Positions 45,392-54,831 are shown, numbered from the stretch's first letter. The stretch is 64,000 nt of DNA from DAOPZC01 sp035353175 (GCA_035353175.1 DAOPZC010000012.1:1-64000), one strand, 5' to 3'. The notes: generated by a model from the sequence alone, not told the origin. A program made the numbers and translations.

Positions 45392-46048
45392 ATGCAATCA
45401 GTCGCGTCGTGGTTGGAAAAGTGCGAGCGGTTCGTGGTGCGGAATCGGTTCGTGTTTGTGAGCATGCTGTGCGTTTTTGCTGCGCTGTCAACGTTGGAAC
45501 TGCTTTCCGGACGTTCGCCGCTCGGCCCGGATGGGTGTTTCGGCTGGTGGGACGGCGACATCTGGTCGTGTGAGAACTCCCAACGCGTCGCGGACGCCTA
45601 TTCGTTTTCGCACATCATCCACGGCATGCTTTTCTACGGCTTCCTCTGGCTGATGGCGCGGGGGGCGCCGTTGAAACGCCGCTTCCTCTTCGCCCTTCTG
45701 GTCGAGGCCGCATGGGAATTGCTGGAGAATTCGCCGCTCATCATCAATCGCTACCGTTCGGCGACCATCGCGCAAGGCTATGTGGGCGACAGCGTTTTGA
45801 ACTCGGTATGCGACGTCGGCATGATGGCCATCGGCTTTGGCCTCGCGCGGATTTCGCGTCTGTGGCTCGTTGTGGTGCTGATCGTTGCGATGGAGCTTGG
45901 CTGTCTCGTGTGGGTGCGGGACAATCTGACGCTCAACGTCCTCATGTTGGTCCATCCCGTGCAGTCGATCAAGGCCTGGCAGTCGGAAGGGCACTGTGAC
46001 GGATGCCCGAGGCCGGTTGGGATGCGGACACGCTTGGGCGATGGTTAA
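45392..46048 (+). CDS. DUF2585 family membrane protein
   Basis: A 218-residue inner membrane protein with about five hydrophobic helices. It matches the DUF2585/UPF0314 pattern: CFGWWDGDIWSCENSQRVAD, then SFSHIIHGMLFYGFLW, then EAAWELLENSPLIINRYR and GYVGDSVLNSVCD. Conserved polar residues within or next to helices (His, Glu, Asn, Arg, Asp) suggest an enzyme-like or transport site, but no function is known. A TATACT box (45380-45385) sits about seven bases before the ATG with no ribosome binding site, so the message may be leaderless. An upstream in-frame start at 45272 is not supported by homology. Confidence 0.8.
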   Translation: MQSVASWLEKCERFVVRNRFVFVSMLCVFAALSTLELLSGRSPLGPDGCFGWWDGDIWSCENSQRVADAYSFSHIIHGMLFYGFLWLMARGAPLKRRFLFALLVEAAWELLENSPLIINRYRSATIAQGYVGDSVLNSVCDVGMMAIGFGLARISRLWLVVVLIVAMELGCLVWVRDNLTLNVLMLVHPVQSIKAWQSEGHCDGCPRPVGMRTRLGDG

Positions 46049-46076
46049 AGCGCTTGGTTTGTCGATTCCCTCGATG

Positions 46077-47207
46077 CTAATTGCTTGAACCGCACGAGCG
46101 GCGGACGACGAGCGGGGCGTGGAGCAGGATCTCGCGCGGCGGCGTGTTGGGCTCGCGGATGCGCTGGAGCAGGGTCTGGACGGCGACCGCGCCGAGCTGC
46201 TCGCAGGGTTGGTGCGTCGCGGTGAGCGGCGGGTTGAGCAGCTTGGCGTACTGGACGTCGTCGAAGCTGGCGAGCCGGACATCGTCCGGGACGTGGAGAC
46301 CGATCGTGCCAAGGGTCACCATCAGCCGCGCCGCCGTGGCGTCGTTGGCGCAGATGAACGCGTCGGGCCGCAGTTTGGCCGCTTTGCCGAGGATGCGTCG
46401 CACAAAAGCCGCATCGTCGGGATCGCCGCTGGCGATCTGGTCCGGGTTCCAGTGGATGCCGGCCTTCAGGAGGGCGTCGTGAACGCCCGCGATGCGCTGC
46501 AGCACGGTCGGGGCGGAACCGGGGCGCGAGACGAAGGTGATGCGGCGCGCGCCTTGCCGGATCAGGTGCTCGGCGACGCGGTAGCCGGCGCTGAGGTTGT
46601 CGATGCCCACGAGGTCATAGCCGCTGCGCTCGGGAAAGCAGACGATGTCGCGGTCGATCAGCACGGTCGGGATACGGTTGTCCGAGAGCGTCCGGAGAAT
46701 CTCCTGGTTGATCGCCTCGTGGCCCGGGATCAGCTCGAGCGGTTCGAGGAAAACGCCTGCCACGCTCTGCCGGATGTACTGACGGCAAAGCTCCAGCGCC
46801 TGGTGCGCACGGGTCTCCAGATCGTTCGCCGAGGAGTCGCCCCACAAGAGCGTGTAGCCCGCCTGCTGGCTGCGGAGTGCGATCTCCGCGCAGATGGGTG
46901 AGAAGATTTCGGCGCTGCCGTAGCTGGGAATGATCATGCCGAAATAACCGCTGCCCGGACGCGCCGAAGGGCTCAGGTAGGTGCCGGAACCGGGGCGCCG
47001 GTCGAGGAATCCGGCGGACTTCAGGTCGCGCAGCGCGCGCGAAACCGTGGGCCGCGAAATATTGAACCGTCGCACGAGTTGCGCCTCGCTCGGCAACCGG
47101 CGGCGCGCGTCGTACTTGCCCGCGAGAATCTCCTCTTTCAGCGCCTCGAACACCTGCTGGTGCTTGGGCAGGGCGCCTCCGTTGTCGCTGGGGTCGGTCG
47201 GTGTCAT
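46077..47207 (-). CDS. GntR/LacI hybrid transcriptional regulator
   Basis: A 376-residue regulator with an N-terminal winged helix of GntR type (residues about 15-80: RRLPSEAQLVRRFNISRPTVSRALRDL, shown only in part here as its recognition helix SRPTVSRAL) and a C-terminal periplasmic-binding-protein-like LacI/GalR effector domain (GYFGMIIPSYG onward, with FICANDATAARLM and ASFDDVQYAKLL). It should sense a sugar or sugar phosphate and repress or activate the divergent glycan operon. AAAGGAG precedes the ATG. A dyad in the intergenic region is the likely operator. Confidence 0.93.
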   Translation of the reverse strand: MTPTDPSDNGGALPKHQQVFEALKEEILAGKYDARRRLPSEAQLVRRFNISRPTVSRALRDLKSAGFLDRRPGSGTYLSPSARPGSGYFGMIIPSYGSAEIFSPICAEIALRSQQAGYTLLWGDSSANDLETRAHQALELCRQYIRQSVAGVFLEPLELIPGHEAINQEILRTLSDNRIPTVLIDRDIVCFPERSGYDLVGIDNLSAGYRVAEHLIRQGARRITFVSRPGSAPTVLQRIAGVHDALLKAGIHWNPDQIASGDPDDAAFVRRILGKAAKLRPDAFICANDATAARLMVTLGTIGLHVPDDVRLASFDDVQYAKLLNPPLTATHQPCEQLGAVAVQTLLQRIREPNTPPREILLHAPLVVRRSCGSSN

Positions 47208-47275
47208 GTGAAACTCCTTTTACGGCGGTGGCCCGCTCGTCCCGGCCATCGCGGGGCATCAATGTCCCGGCTAAG

Positions 47276-47298
47276 TTGATAATACAGCTTTATTACAA
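47276..47298. promoter_or_regulatory. Candidate operator for the GntR/LacI regulator
   Basis: TTGATAATA (47276-47284) and TATTACAA (47291-47298) form an imperfect dyad around CAGCTT, in the AT-rich part of the divergent intergenic region. It lies just upstream of the plus-strand -35 element and overlaps a minus-strand TATTAT. Confidence 0.45.
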
Positions 47299-47299
47299 A

Positions 47300-47329
47300 T
47301 TGATATTTTTACCGTAGCACTTTTATCTG
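47300..47329 (+). promoter_or_regulatory. Candidate promoter of the fructan operon
   Basis: TTGATA (47300-47305) with TATCTG (47324-47329) 18 bases downstream, about 60 bases before the start codon at 47390. It directly abuts the candidate operator. Confidence 0.4.
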
Positions 47330-47389
47330 CAAGGTGTCAATATTCCAACACTGAATCTTGTTGGGTGCCTAACGCGAATGGGGAATGTC

Positions 47390-50300
47390 ATGAAACCAAG
47401 CAGAGTGATACACCGGGTGAAAGTGTCGGTGCTGTTGACGCTGATCGCGGTCTGCGTGCGTGGGGAAACTTACACGTGGGATGCCGACGCGGCGATGGCG
47501 GGAGCGCAGGACGGCGCGGGCGCATGGGGCGTTTCGGGCACGACCTGGTGGGACGGTGTGACGAACAAGGTTTGGCAGGACGGGAACGATGCGCTGATCG
47601 GCAGCGGCGGCGGGGCGGCGGGAACCGTGACGATCATGGACAGGGACGTCAAGCCTGCCAGCTTGACCTTCAACGCGGCCGCGTCCGGGGCTTACTCGGT
47701 CGACGCGTCCGGGCCTTACCGGATCGACCTCAACGGTGCGTCTCGCAGGGTCACGGTGAACGCCGATTCGGCGACACTCGCATGCGGCGTCACCAACGGC
47801 GCGTTAGCCAAGTTCGGTTCAGGGACCTTGGCGCTGACGGGGCCGTGCACGCTCAACGGCCTGCAGGTCAACGGCGGCAACCTCGCCGTTTTCTCCAACC
47901 TGACCGTGGCCGCGTCGGGGGGCGTGGTCTATCTGGGCAATGCCAGCACGGCGTATTCGGGCACGCTGACGATCAACACGGGCGCAACCGTGACGATCAC
48001 CGGAACCATCAGCGACTCGGTGGTGCTCGGCCGCGACGGCGGCAGCGGCGCGGTGGTACAGAACGGCGGGGTGTTCCGCGTGGGAATGACGGGCTCGAGC
48101 TTCAACGTCGGCGCGTCGGGCAACAGCAAGACCTTCGCGCGCTACGCGCTGAGCGGCGGGACCTTGGATTTGGTCAACCATCCGCTGAACGTGGCGTTAT
48201 ACGGCGGAAGCGCATTTACGGGCATGGTCGAGCAGTCGGGCGGTGTGATCACCAATGCCGCTGGACTGAGCCTCGGTAACGGCATTGCGTTTGGCGGCTA
48301 CACGTTGACCGGCGGATCGATCTTTCTGGGATCGGGCGGCATCGCCGGTGCGACGGGAAGACACGAAGTCGTTCTGGGGGGCGGGACGGTCGGTGCCAGC
48401 ACGTCGTGGTCGTCTTCCGCAAACATGGAACTGACCTGTCAGAACGGCGCGACGGTTTTCGATACGGCCACGAACACCGTCACGCTGAATGGCCTGCTCT
48501 CGGGCGCCGGCGGCTTTGTCAAACGCGGCGCCGGCGGCACCTTGGGACTGACCAACGCGAACAGCTTCGGCGGGGGCACGCTGGTGTCCGCGGGAACGCT
48601 AGCGATATATCATGGGCTGGCCTTGGGGGCGGGGCCCGTGACGGTGACCGGCGGAGGGACCAACAAGCTGTTCCTGAACGGCGGCATCGCGCTCACGAAT
48701 GCGCTCACACTCGGCAGCGAGAAGCCCGCTTACAGCGACGTGCTGAGGAGCGTCAGCAGCGTGAATATCATCGGAGGACCTTTGACCGTGTATGAGTCTA
48801 GCATTCGCTCGGAGGGCGGCAGCACCCTGCGCATCACGAACGGGATTGCCGGCACTTCCTATGTGTCGTTCAACGCGGGCGGGACCATCCGGGTGGAGGG
48901 GCGGCCGATCTGCCTGACCAACCAGGCCGTCTACTTCGGCGGCGGCAGCGCGGGGATTTTCCAGCTCAACGTGGGCGGCAATGTGTTCAGCACGGCATCC
49001 CTGTGGGGCGGCATGACGCTCGCGCTCGGGCTCGCTGACGCGCTGCCGACCAACGTGAACCTCTTCGCCAACAATTCGGCGGGCGGCAAGCTGAACCTCA
49101 ACGGCTTCGATCAGACCATTGGCAAGCTCAGCCAGAATTCGACGTATCCGCTGACGGTGACGAACAGCGGAGCCTTGGCAACGTTCACGGTCAACCAGAG
49201 CGACGGCACCGTGTTCGCGGGACGGTTGACCGGCAACCTGAGGCTGGTCAAGAAGGGGGCGGGGACGCTGACCCTCACCAATGCCAACACCTTCACGGGA
49301 GGCGCGGTCGTGAGCAACGGCACGCTGCGGCTGGCCATGGCGAACGCGCTTCCCTCCGCGGGTGCAGTCGGGGTGTCGGGCGGCATCTACGACCTCGGTG
49401 GCTTTGCGGTGACGAATGGCGCGGTGACGGTGCGCGGCGGCGAGGTGGTCAACGGGACACTATACGGAAATCCGGTCGAGCTGGCCGGCACCGGCACGGT
49501 CCGCGTCGCGCTCGGGGGGAGCGGAGGACTGATCAAGAGCGGAGACGGCACGTCCGAGATCGTCGAGGCGCTGTCGTATTCGGGCACGACAACGGTCGAG
49601 GGAGGAACGCTCCGGCTGCAGCCGCTGCCGAACGGCACGGTGGCCTATTACGGTTTTGATGATTCGTCCGATCTGGGGCGCGACAGCAGCGCGATGAGCA
49701 ACACGCTGAAGACGCTGACGGGCGCTCCGCAGCATGCGGCAAACGGCCGGTTCGGCGGCGCGCTCTATCTGAACGGTGCTTCGACGCTCGGGACGCTGTC
49801 AGGCCAGTTCCCGACGGGCGTGCCGACCGGCGCGGCACCCTACACGGTGGCGGCTTATATCAAGGCCGATGCCGGGTGCAGTTTTCAGGGCGGTTGGATC
49901 GGATACGGTTTCACGGATACCGGCCGCTGCAACAACTTCCGCCTGGACGGCAACACCAACTACGTCGGCGTCTGGAACTACTGGTGGGCGAACGACATGG
50001 GCGCAACCATGCCAAGCGGCAGTTTCACGGACGGGTGGCACTCGGTCGTCGGCACGTGGGACGGCGCGACGGAACGGCTCTATATCGACGGCGTGCAGCG
50101 CAATTCGCGCACGACGACAGGCCTGAATGTGGGGCCCAATCAGTTTGTGATCGGCCGGACGATCGGCGATGCCCACTTCAAAGGATGGGTGGACGAGGTG
50201 CTGATCGCCAACCGGGCGCTGTCGGCTGCGGAGATCACCTCGCTTCATTCGACGGGCGCGTATCATTCCGTATGGATCCCCTCAGGGACTTCTCTGGATG

Positions 50301-50761
50301 TCGCGGCCGGCGCGGTCATGGACCTGAATCAGAGCGCGCAATGTGTGGCCCGTCTTTCGGGCGAAGGATGCGTGACCGGCGGCTTGCTGACGGTCACGGG
50401 CTGTCTTTCTCCGGGCGACGCGGAGGGGGAGACCGGCACGCTGTCGGTCGCCGGCGGCCTGACGCTGGCCTCAGGCGTCACCAATGTGTTCGACTGCGCG
50501 GAAACGACGGCCGATGCCGTCCGTGTGTCGGGCCCGCTGACGCTCGCGGGGCCTGCCACGCTGCGCGTCGTCCTGCCGCAGACGCTCCCGAAGCCATACC
50601 GGGCCGACGTGTTCACGTTTGGCGCGCTGGTCGGCAACGAGGCGCTTTCTTTGTGGACCGTCGAAGGCTGCCCGAAGGGGTACTGCGCGCGGTTGACGGC
50701 TGGGCCGACGGCGATTACGCTTTCCATCGTCCGAGTGGGTACGCTGGTAACCGTCAAGTGA
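47390..50761 (+). CDS. Exported beta-strand repeat protein with LamG domain
   Basis: A 1123-residue surface or secreted protein. After a signal peptide (VKVSVLLTLIAVCVRG) comes TYTWDADAAMAGAQDG and a beta-helix of autotransporter-associated repeats (LVKKGAGTLTLTNANTFTGGAV; GGTLRL). Residues about 750-960 form a LamG/concanavalin domain (VAYYGFDDSSDLGRDSS at the start, KGWVDEVLIANRALSAAEI at the end) that could bind glycan. The end of the protein, ending GTLVTVK, resembles the end of the 2648-residue protein. ATG 47390 is preferred for its GGGGA spacing. It is first in the operon, 13 bases before the transporter gene, suggesting a role in capturing substrate at the cell surface. Confidence 0.8.
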   Translation: MKPSRVIHRVKVSVLLTLIAVCVRGETYTWDADAAMAGAQDGAGAWGVSGTTWWDGVTNKVWQDGNDALIGSGGGAAGTVTIMDRDVKPASLTFNAAASGAYSVDASGPYRIDLNGASRRVTVNADSATLACGVTNGALAKFGSGTLALTGPCTLNGLQVNGGNLAVFSNLTVAASGGVVYLGNASTAYSGTLTINTGATVTITGTISDSVVLGRDGGSGAVVQNGGVFRVGMTGSSFNVGASGNSKTFARYALSGGTLDLVNHPLNVALYGGSAFTGMVEQSGGVITNAAGLSLGNGIAFGGYTLTGGSIFLGSGGIAGATGRHEVVLGGGTVGASTSWSSSANMELTCQNGATVFDTATNTVTLNGLLSGAGGFVKRGAGGTLGLTNANSFGGGTLVSAGTLAIYHGLALGAGPVTVTGGGTNKLFLNGGIALTNALTLGSEKPAYSDVLRSVSSVNIIGGPLTVYESSIRSEGGSTLRITNGIAGTSYVSFNAGGTIRVEGRPICLTNQAVYFGGGSAGIFQLNVGGNVFSTASLWGGMTLALGLADALPTNVNLFANNSAGGKLNLNGFDQTIGKLSQNSTYPLTVTNSGALATFTVNQSDGTVFAGRLTGNLRLVKKGAGTLTLTNANTFTGGAVVSNGTLRLAMANALPSAGAVGVSGGIYDLGGFAVTNGAVTVRGGEVVNGTLYGNPVELAGTGTVRVALGGSGGLIKSGDGTSEIVEALSYSGTTTVEGGTLRLQPLPNGTVAYYGFDDSSDLGRDSSAMSNTLKTLTGAPQHAANGRFGGALYLNGASTLGTLSGQFPTGVPTGAAPYTVAAYIKADAGCSFQGGWIGYGFTDTGRCNNFRLDGNTNYVGVWNYWWANDMGATMPSGSFTDGWHSVVGTWDGATERLYIDGVQRNSRTTTGLNVGPNQFVIGRTIGDAHFKGWVDEVLIANRALSAAEITSLHSTGAYHSVWIPSGTSLDVAAGAVMDLNQSAQCVARLSGEGCVTGGLLTVTGCLSPGDAEGETGTLSVAGGLTLASGVTNVFDCAETTADAVRVSGPLTLAGPATLRVVLPQTLPKPYRADVFTFGALVGNEALSLWTVEGCPKGYCARLTAGPTAITLSIVRVGTLVTVK

Positions 50762-50774
50762 GATCAGGAGTTCC

Positions 50775-52109
50775 ATGAGCAAAAAGACAGGCGAATTGAA
50801 CAAGACGGTGGTCCTCTGTGCGGCCGTTGCGGCATTGGGCGGATTCCTGTTCGGCTTCGACACGATCGTCATCAATGGCGCGGAACAGACGATCCAGAAG
50901 CTGTGGAGACTGAGCGCGGGCATGCACGGTTTCGTGATCAGTGCGGCGCTCTGGGGGACGGTCCTGGGCTCGCTGGTCGGCGGATTTTTCGCGGAACGGT
51001 ACGGCCGGCGCAATACGCTCTTCTCGGTGGGCATTCTGTATTTCGTGTCGGCGGTGTGGTCCGGGGTCGCCTCGGGACCCTATGCGCTCATGGCCGCGCG
51101 GTTCATCGGCGGGTTGGGGGTGGGCGTTTCGACCATCGCCGCGCCGATGTACATCTCCGAGATCTCGCCCGCGAAGTCGCGCGGCAAGCTGACCGCCCTG
51201 TTCCAGTTCAACATCGTGTTCGGCGTGAGCGTGGCGGTGTTCTCGAACCAGCTGCTGGCGAAGGTGGGTGAGAACGCCTGGCGTTGGATGCTGGGCGTGG
51301 AGGCTTTTCCCGCCCTGCTTTTCACGGTGCTCTGCCTGTGGCTGATCGAGAGTCCTCGCTGGCTGATTGTGCGGAAGGGGAACTCTGCGGCCGGGCTGGG
51401 GGTGTTTCGGGCACTCAACCCTGCGATGCCGGAGGCCGACGTGCGCCTGCTGGCGGACGAGGTGGAGCGCAGCCGTTGGGATGACGGACAGAAAGTGACA
51501 CCGTTCTTTACGCGCCACCTGTGGAAGCCGATCATGCTGGCCTTCCTGGTGGCGTTCTTCAATCAACTCTCGGGCATCAACGCCATTTGGTACTTCGCCA
51601 AGCGTGTGTTCATGATGTCCGGGCTGAGCGACGCCGCGGCCCTCGAACAGGTCTCGTGGCTGGGCGTCGTCAATTTCTGGGCGACCTTCGCTGGCCTGTG
51701 GCTGATCGACCGCATCGGGCGCAAGAGCCTGCTGCTGCTCGGCGGGGTCGGCTACATCGTGTCGCTGGCCGTCTGCTCGTGGAGCTTCTATTCGGGGAAA
51801 GCCGACCTTGCACCGACCTGCATTTTCGCCTTCATGGTCGCGCATGCGGTGGGGCAGGGAACCGTGATCTGGGTGTTTATCAGCGAGATCTTCCCCAACC
51901 TGCACCGTGCGGCCGGACAGGCGCTGGGGAGCTTCACGCACTGGTTTTTCGCGGCGCTGCTGACACTCGTCTTCCCGATGATGGCGGAGTCGCTGCAGCC
52001 CGGGACCATTTTCGCCTTCTTCTGCTTCATGATGGTCCTGCATCTGCTTTGGGTGATCCTCCTTGTTCCCGAGACGAAAGGCAAACCGCTTGAGGAGATC
52101 CGGCTGTGA
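50775..52109 (+). CDS. MFS sugar porter (sugar:proton symporter)
   Basis: A 444-residue inner membrane transporter with 12 predicted helices. It shows the sugar porter signatures GFLFGFDTIVINGA in helix 1, ERYGRRNTL in loop 2-3, RFIGGLGVGVSTIAAPMYISE, IESPRWLI, and DRIGRKSLL in loop 8-9, followed by VPETKGKPLEEI at the C terminus. It most likely imports a monosaccharide released by the co-transcribed GH32 enzymes, with fructose the best guess. It overlaps nothing and starts 13 bases after the repeat protein gene, with AGGAG upstream. Confidence 0.93.
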   Translation: MSKKTGELNKTVVLCAAVAALGGFLFGFDTIVINGAEQTIQKLWRLSAGMHGFVISAALWGTVLGSLVGGFFAERYGRRNTLFSVGILYFVSAVWSGVASGPYALMAARFIGGLGVGVSTIAAPMYISEISPAKSRGKLTALFQFNIVFGVSVAVFSNQLLAKVGENAWRWMLGVEAFPALLFTVLCLWLIESPRWLIVRKGNSAAGLGVFRALNPAMPEADVRLLADEVERSRWDDGQKVTPFFTRHLWKPIMLAFLVAFFNQLSGINAIWYFAKRVFMMSGLSDAAALEQVSWLGVVNFWATFAGLWLIDRIGRKSLLLLGGVGYIVSLAVCSWSFYSGKADLAPTCIFAFMVAHAVGQGTVIWVFISEIFPNLHRAAGQALGSFTHWFFAALLTLVFPMMAESLQPGTIFAFFCFMMVLHLLWVILLVPETKGKPLEEIRL

Positions 52110-52241
52110 TTGGCGCATAGGTGACGGCTCGTGGACGGTCCGCCACAGTTTGTCCATGAAGTGATCGGTTGTTCGGGGTGGAGGGCGAGGCTTTGCCGAG
52201 CCGCCGCTCGCAATCAGCCCTATCGAGAAACGGAGAATTTG

Positions 52242-52715
52242 ATGATTTCGACAGATTGGCAGACCGTACGGGCCCGTGTCGTAGAGGGACACCGCGTGGC
52301 CTCCGGCAACAACGGCAACCCGCGGTTCCCGGGCGGCACGCTGCAGATGCAGGCGCCCTTTTTCCAGGCACTGGGCCTCGATTTGACCGCGTTCTATCGC
52401 GGCACAATCAACGTGAGTATCGCGCCGCTGAAATACCGGGTCGGAAAGGCCCGGCATACCTTCCGCGCGGTCAAGTGGCACCCTACGGCACCGGCCGAAG
52501 ATTTTTCATTTTTTGATGTGCTCCTGTTACGCGGCGGCGCGGAGCCGGTCGCCGGACTGATCTATTATCCGCATCCGGAAACCAAGCCGGAGCATTTCCA
52601 GTGTGACGACGTGCTGGAACTGCTGCTGCCGTTCGTCGGGGGAATCGGATATGGGGCGTCTCTGACGCTTGCGATCCCGGCTGAACAAATGGTCGTGTGT
52701 GCCGCAGAAGCGTAA
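52242..52715 (+). CDS. Conserved 157-residue protein of unknown function in the fructan operon
   Basis: A soluble protein with no signal or membrane segment. Notable blocks are GNPRFPGGTLQMQAPFF, FYRGTINVSIAPLKY and GLIYYPHPETKPEHFQ. The pattern of a GTINV turn after a hydrophobic segment is faintly like the cradle-loop barrel of CTP-dependent riboflavin kinases, but no catalytic match is shown and I do not assign a function. ATG 52242 follows GGAG; the frame is open further upstream but without support. It sits between the sugar porter and the GH32-like genes, 132 bases after the former and 29 before the latter, so a role on the imported sugar or its derivative is possible. Confidence 0.65.
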   Translation: MISTDWQTVRARVVEGHRVASGNNGNPRFPGGTLQMQAPFFQALGLDLTAFYRGTINVSIAPLKYRVGKARHTFRAVKWHPTAPAEDFSFFDVLLLRGGAEPVAGLIYYPHPETKPEHFQCDDVLELLLPFVGGIGYGASLTLAIPAEQMVVCAAEA

Positions 52716-52744
52716 ATGGTTTGAAAATCAGGGGGAGATATAAG

Positions 52745-54814
52745 ATGAAGCGAGTCGAACAGGTGAGTTGGGGGATGCGTTTGGCGGTTGTCTGTGCGGC
52801 GCTGACCGCCTCGAACGGCGAAGCCGCTCAGGCGGCGTTGGACGCCAAGCGGCCTTCTGCGCCGGTGGGCGTGGCGTGCGAAGCAGCCGGCTTCACGCTG
52901 AAGCTGACGGCGGACTTGTCGAGCATCAAAGCGCGCGAGACGCTGCTGGAGATTCCGGGGGCGGTCGAGGTCTGGGTGCGGCAGGATAGCGGCAGCGGCG
53001 GCGGCCAGAACTATGGGGCTTTTCGCGCCGCAGACGGCTCCTGCCCGGTCATGGAAGCGAAGGTCTTCGTACACTCGCAGGAGCACCCCGAATGGAAGGA
53101 GATGACGATCGGCGTGCCGCTGGCTCAGCTGGCTTACACGGGGAGACCGCAGGCGATCGAATTGCGGTTCGCGGGCGCGCGCTGGCAGATGCGGGTCGGC
53201 GGGCTCTATGACGAGGATTTTCCGTTCGGCCGCGTCCGGTGGGAGACGAACGCGGTATGGGCGCTGAAGTCGCCGCGCGCGTCCTCGGCCGCGCTGTGGA
53301 CGCCGCCGCTGGCCGATGACCCGTGCCCGGCTGCCCGGCCGGTCAAGCAGGTCCAGTACTTCACGCCAGAGGGCCACAACGCGTGGGTCGGCGATGTCGC
53401 GACCGGATTCCACAACGGCCGCTACCACGTCTTCTACCTGATTGACCGGCGGCACCATTGCAGCAAGTTCGGCAAGGGCGGCCACTATTTCGCGCACCTC
53501 TCAAGCCAGGATCTCAAACAGTGGTTCGAGCACCCGCCGGCCGCGGATCTCGACGAGCAATGGGAGACCATCGGCACGGGCACGCCGTTCGTTTATGGCG
53601 ACAAGCTGTGCCTGGCCTACGGTCTTCACACGACGCGTCTGTATCCTTATGAAAAGACGACGCTGCCCGAAATGCAGGCGTTTTTTCAGAAAACGGGTCG
53701 CTTCGGCGTGTTCACGCGCGAAAACTCGTCGGCCGTTCCCGCAGGTATGACGTACGCGGTGAGCGACGACGGCGTCGTTTTCAAAAAGTCCCATGCGATG
53801 GTCCACCCGAGCGAGAATCCGACCGTCTACGGACAGCCGGACGGCACGCTGATCCTGTACGGCGGCTATGGCGCCGACGGCCTCTGGCAGGCGAAGTCGT
53901 TGCCGGGCGAGTGGAGTTGCATCGACAAGCTGTTTCCGCCGAAGAGCATGATTGAACCCACGACCGAGTGCCAGTGTGCGTTCGAGTGGAACGGCCGCCA
54001 CTACCTGATGGGCGGCTTCAGCGGCCTGTGGTGCAGTCCCTCCGGCAAGGGCGGCACATACGTTGACTTGGCGGGCGAGGGCCGTGACGTGTACGATGGG
54101 TTGGGCGTGCCCATGGTGGCGGCATTTACCGGCAACCGCCGCATTCTCGCCGGCTGGTTGGGCGGTCAGGGCTGGGGTGGCCACCTGGTGCTGCGCGAGC
54201 TGATCCAGTATGCGGACGGGACATTGGGCATGCGGTGGCCTGAGGAGGTCGTGCCGCCGTGCGGCGCGGTGCGGAAGGTGGCCGAGTGCGCCGAGTCCGG
54301 CGCGGCGTTCGCACTGCCGGAGTCCGGGCGCACGCTCGTCTCGTTCACTGTCGAGCCTGCGGCGGGGACGAACGGCCTGATCAGCGTGCGCCTGCAGGAT
54401 GCCAACGGTAAGGTCGGATGTGAGCTGCAACTCGACGTGCGGCGCGGCCGTGCGCAGTGGAACGAGGCGACGGCAGGCCGCTTCGCTACGGCGCTGCCGA
54501 GCGGCCGTGAGATTCTCGTGGCCAAGCATGCGGGCGAGACGTGGGCGGCGAAGGGCTGTCGGCATCCCGACTTCCACAGCCACGGGCGCAACTTCTGCAT
54601 CGAGAATGTGCGGGGGATGGAGCAGCCGTTTACCGTGCGGATGATCGCGTACCGCGACCCCAAGATGAACGGCTCAGTGGTCGACGCCGAGGTCGCGGGC
54701 CAACGCACGCTGGTCAGTTGCCGTCCGGGACTGTGGGCCAGGCGTGTGAGCTTAGATGCAGGCGATCCGGCGATTCGCATGCGCGACGTGAAGGTGAGTG
54801 AACTGTGCGATTGA
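52745..54814 (+). CDS. GH32-like beta-fructosidase family protein, exported
   Basis: A 689-residue exported protein. Residues 35-195 are a beta-sandwich; residues about 200-520 form a five-bladed propeller, and a C-terminal beta-sandwich follows as in GH32. The first blade has GHNAWVGDV followed by NGRYHVFYLIDRRHH, where D217 replaces the usual WNDPNG nucleophile Asp. This resembles a GH32-type branch seen in Verrucomicrobiota-like genomes, though I cannot confirm activity. The signal peptide starts at ATG 52745, preceded by GGGGGAG. It is followed 17 bases later by a second, shorter propeller gene. It could attack fructosyl linkages that the canonical enzyme at 58912 does not. Confidence 0.7.
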   Translation: MKRVEQVSWGMRLAVVCAALTASNGEAAQAALDAKRPSAPVGVACEAAGFTLKLTADLSSIKARETLLEIPGAVEVWVRQDSGSGGGQNYGAFRAADGSCPVMEAKVFVHSQEHPEWKEMTIGVPLAQLAYTGRPQAIELRFAGARWQMRVGGLYDEDFPFGRVRWETNAVWALKSPRASSAALWTPPLADDPCPAARPVKQVQYFTPEGHNAWVGDVATGFHNGRYHVFYLIDRRHHCSKFGKGGHYFAHLSSQDLKQWFEHPPAADLDEQWETIGTGTPFVYGDKLCLAYGLHTTRLYPYEKTTLPEMQAFFQKTGRFGVFTRENSSAVPAGMTYAVSDDGVVFKKSHAMVHPSENPTVYGQPDGTLILYGGYGADGLWQAKSLPGEWSCIDKLFPPKSMIEPTTECQCAFEWNGRHYLMGGFSGLWCSPSGKGGTYVDLAGEGRDVYDGLGVPMVAAFTGNRRILAGWLGGQGWGGHLVLRELIQYADGTLGMRWPEEVVPPCGAVRKVAECAESGAAFALPESGRTLVSFTVEPAAGTNGLISVRLQDANGKVGCELQLDVRRGRAQWNEATAGRFATALPSGREILVAKHAGETWAAKGCRHPDFHSHGRNFCIENVRGMEQPFTVRMIAYRDPKMNGSVVDAEVAGQRTLVSCRPGLWARRVSLDAGDPAIRMRDVKVSELCD

Positions 54815-54831
54815 CGAGTGAGGTGAAGTTG

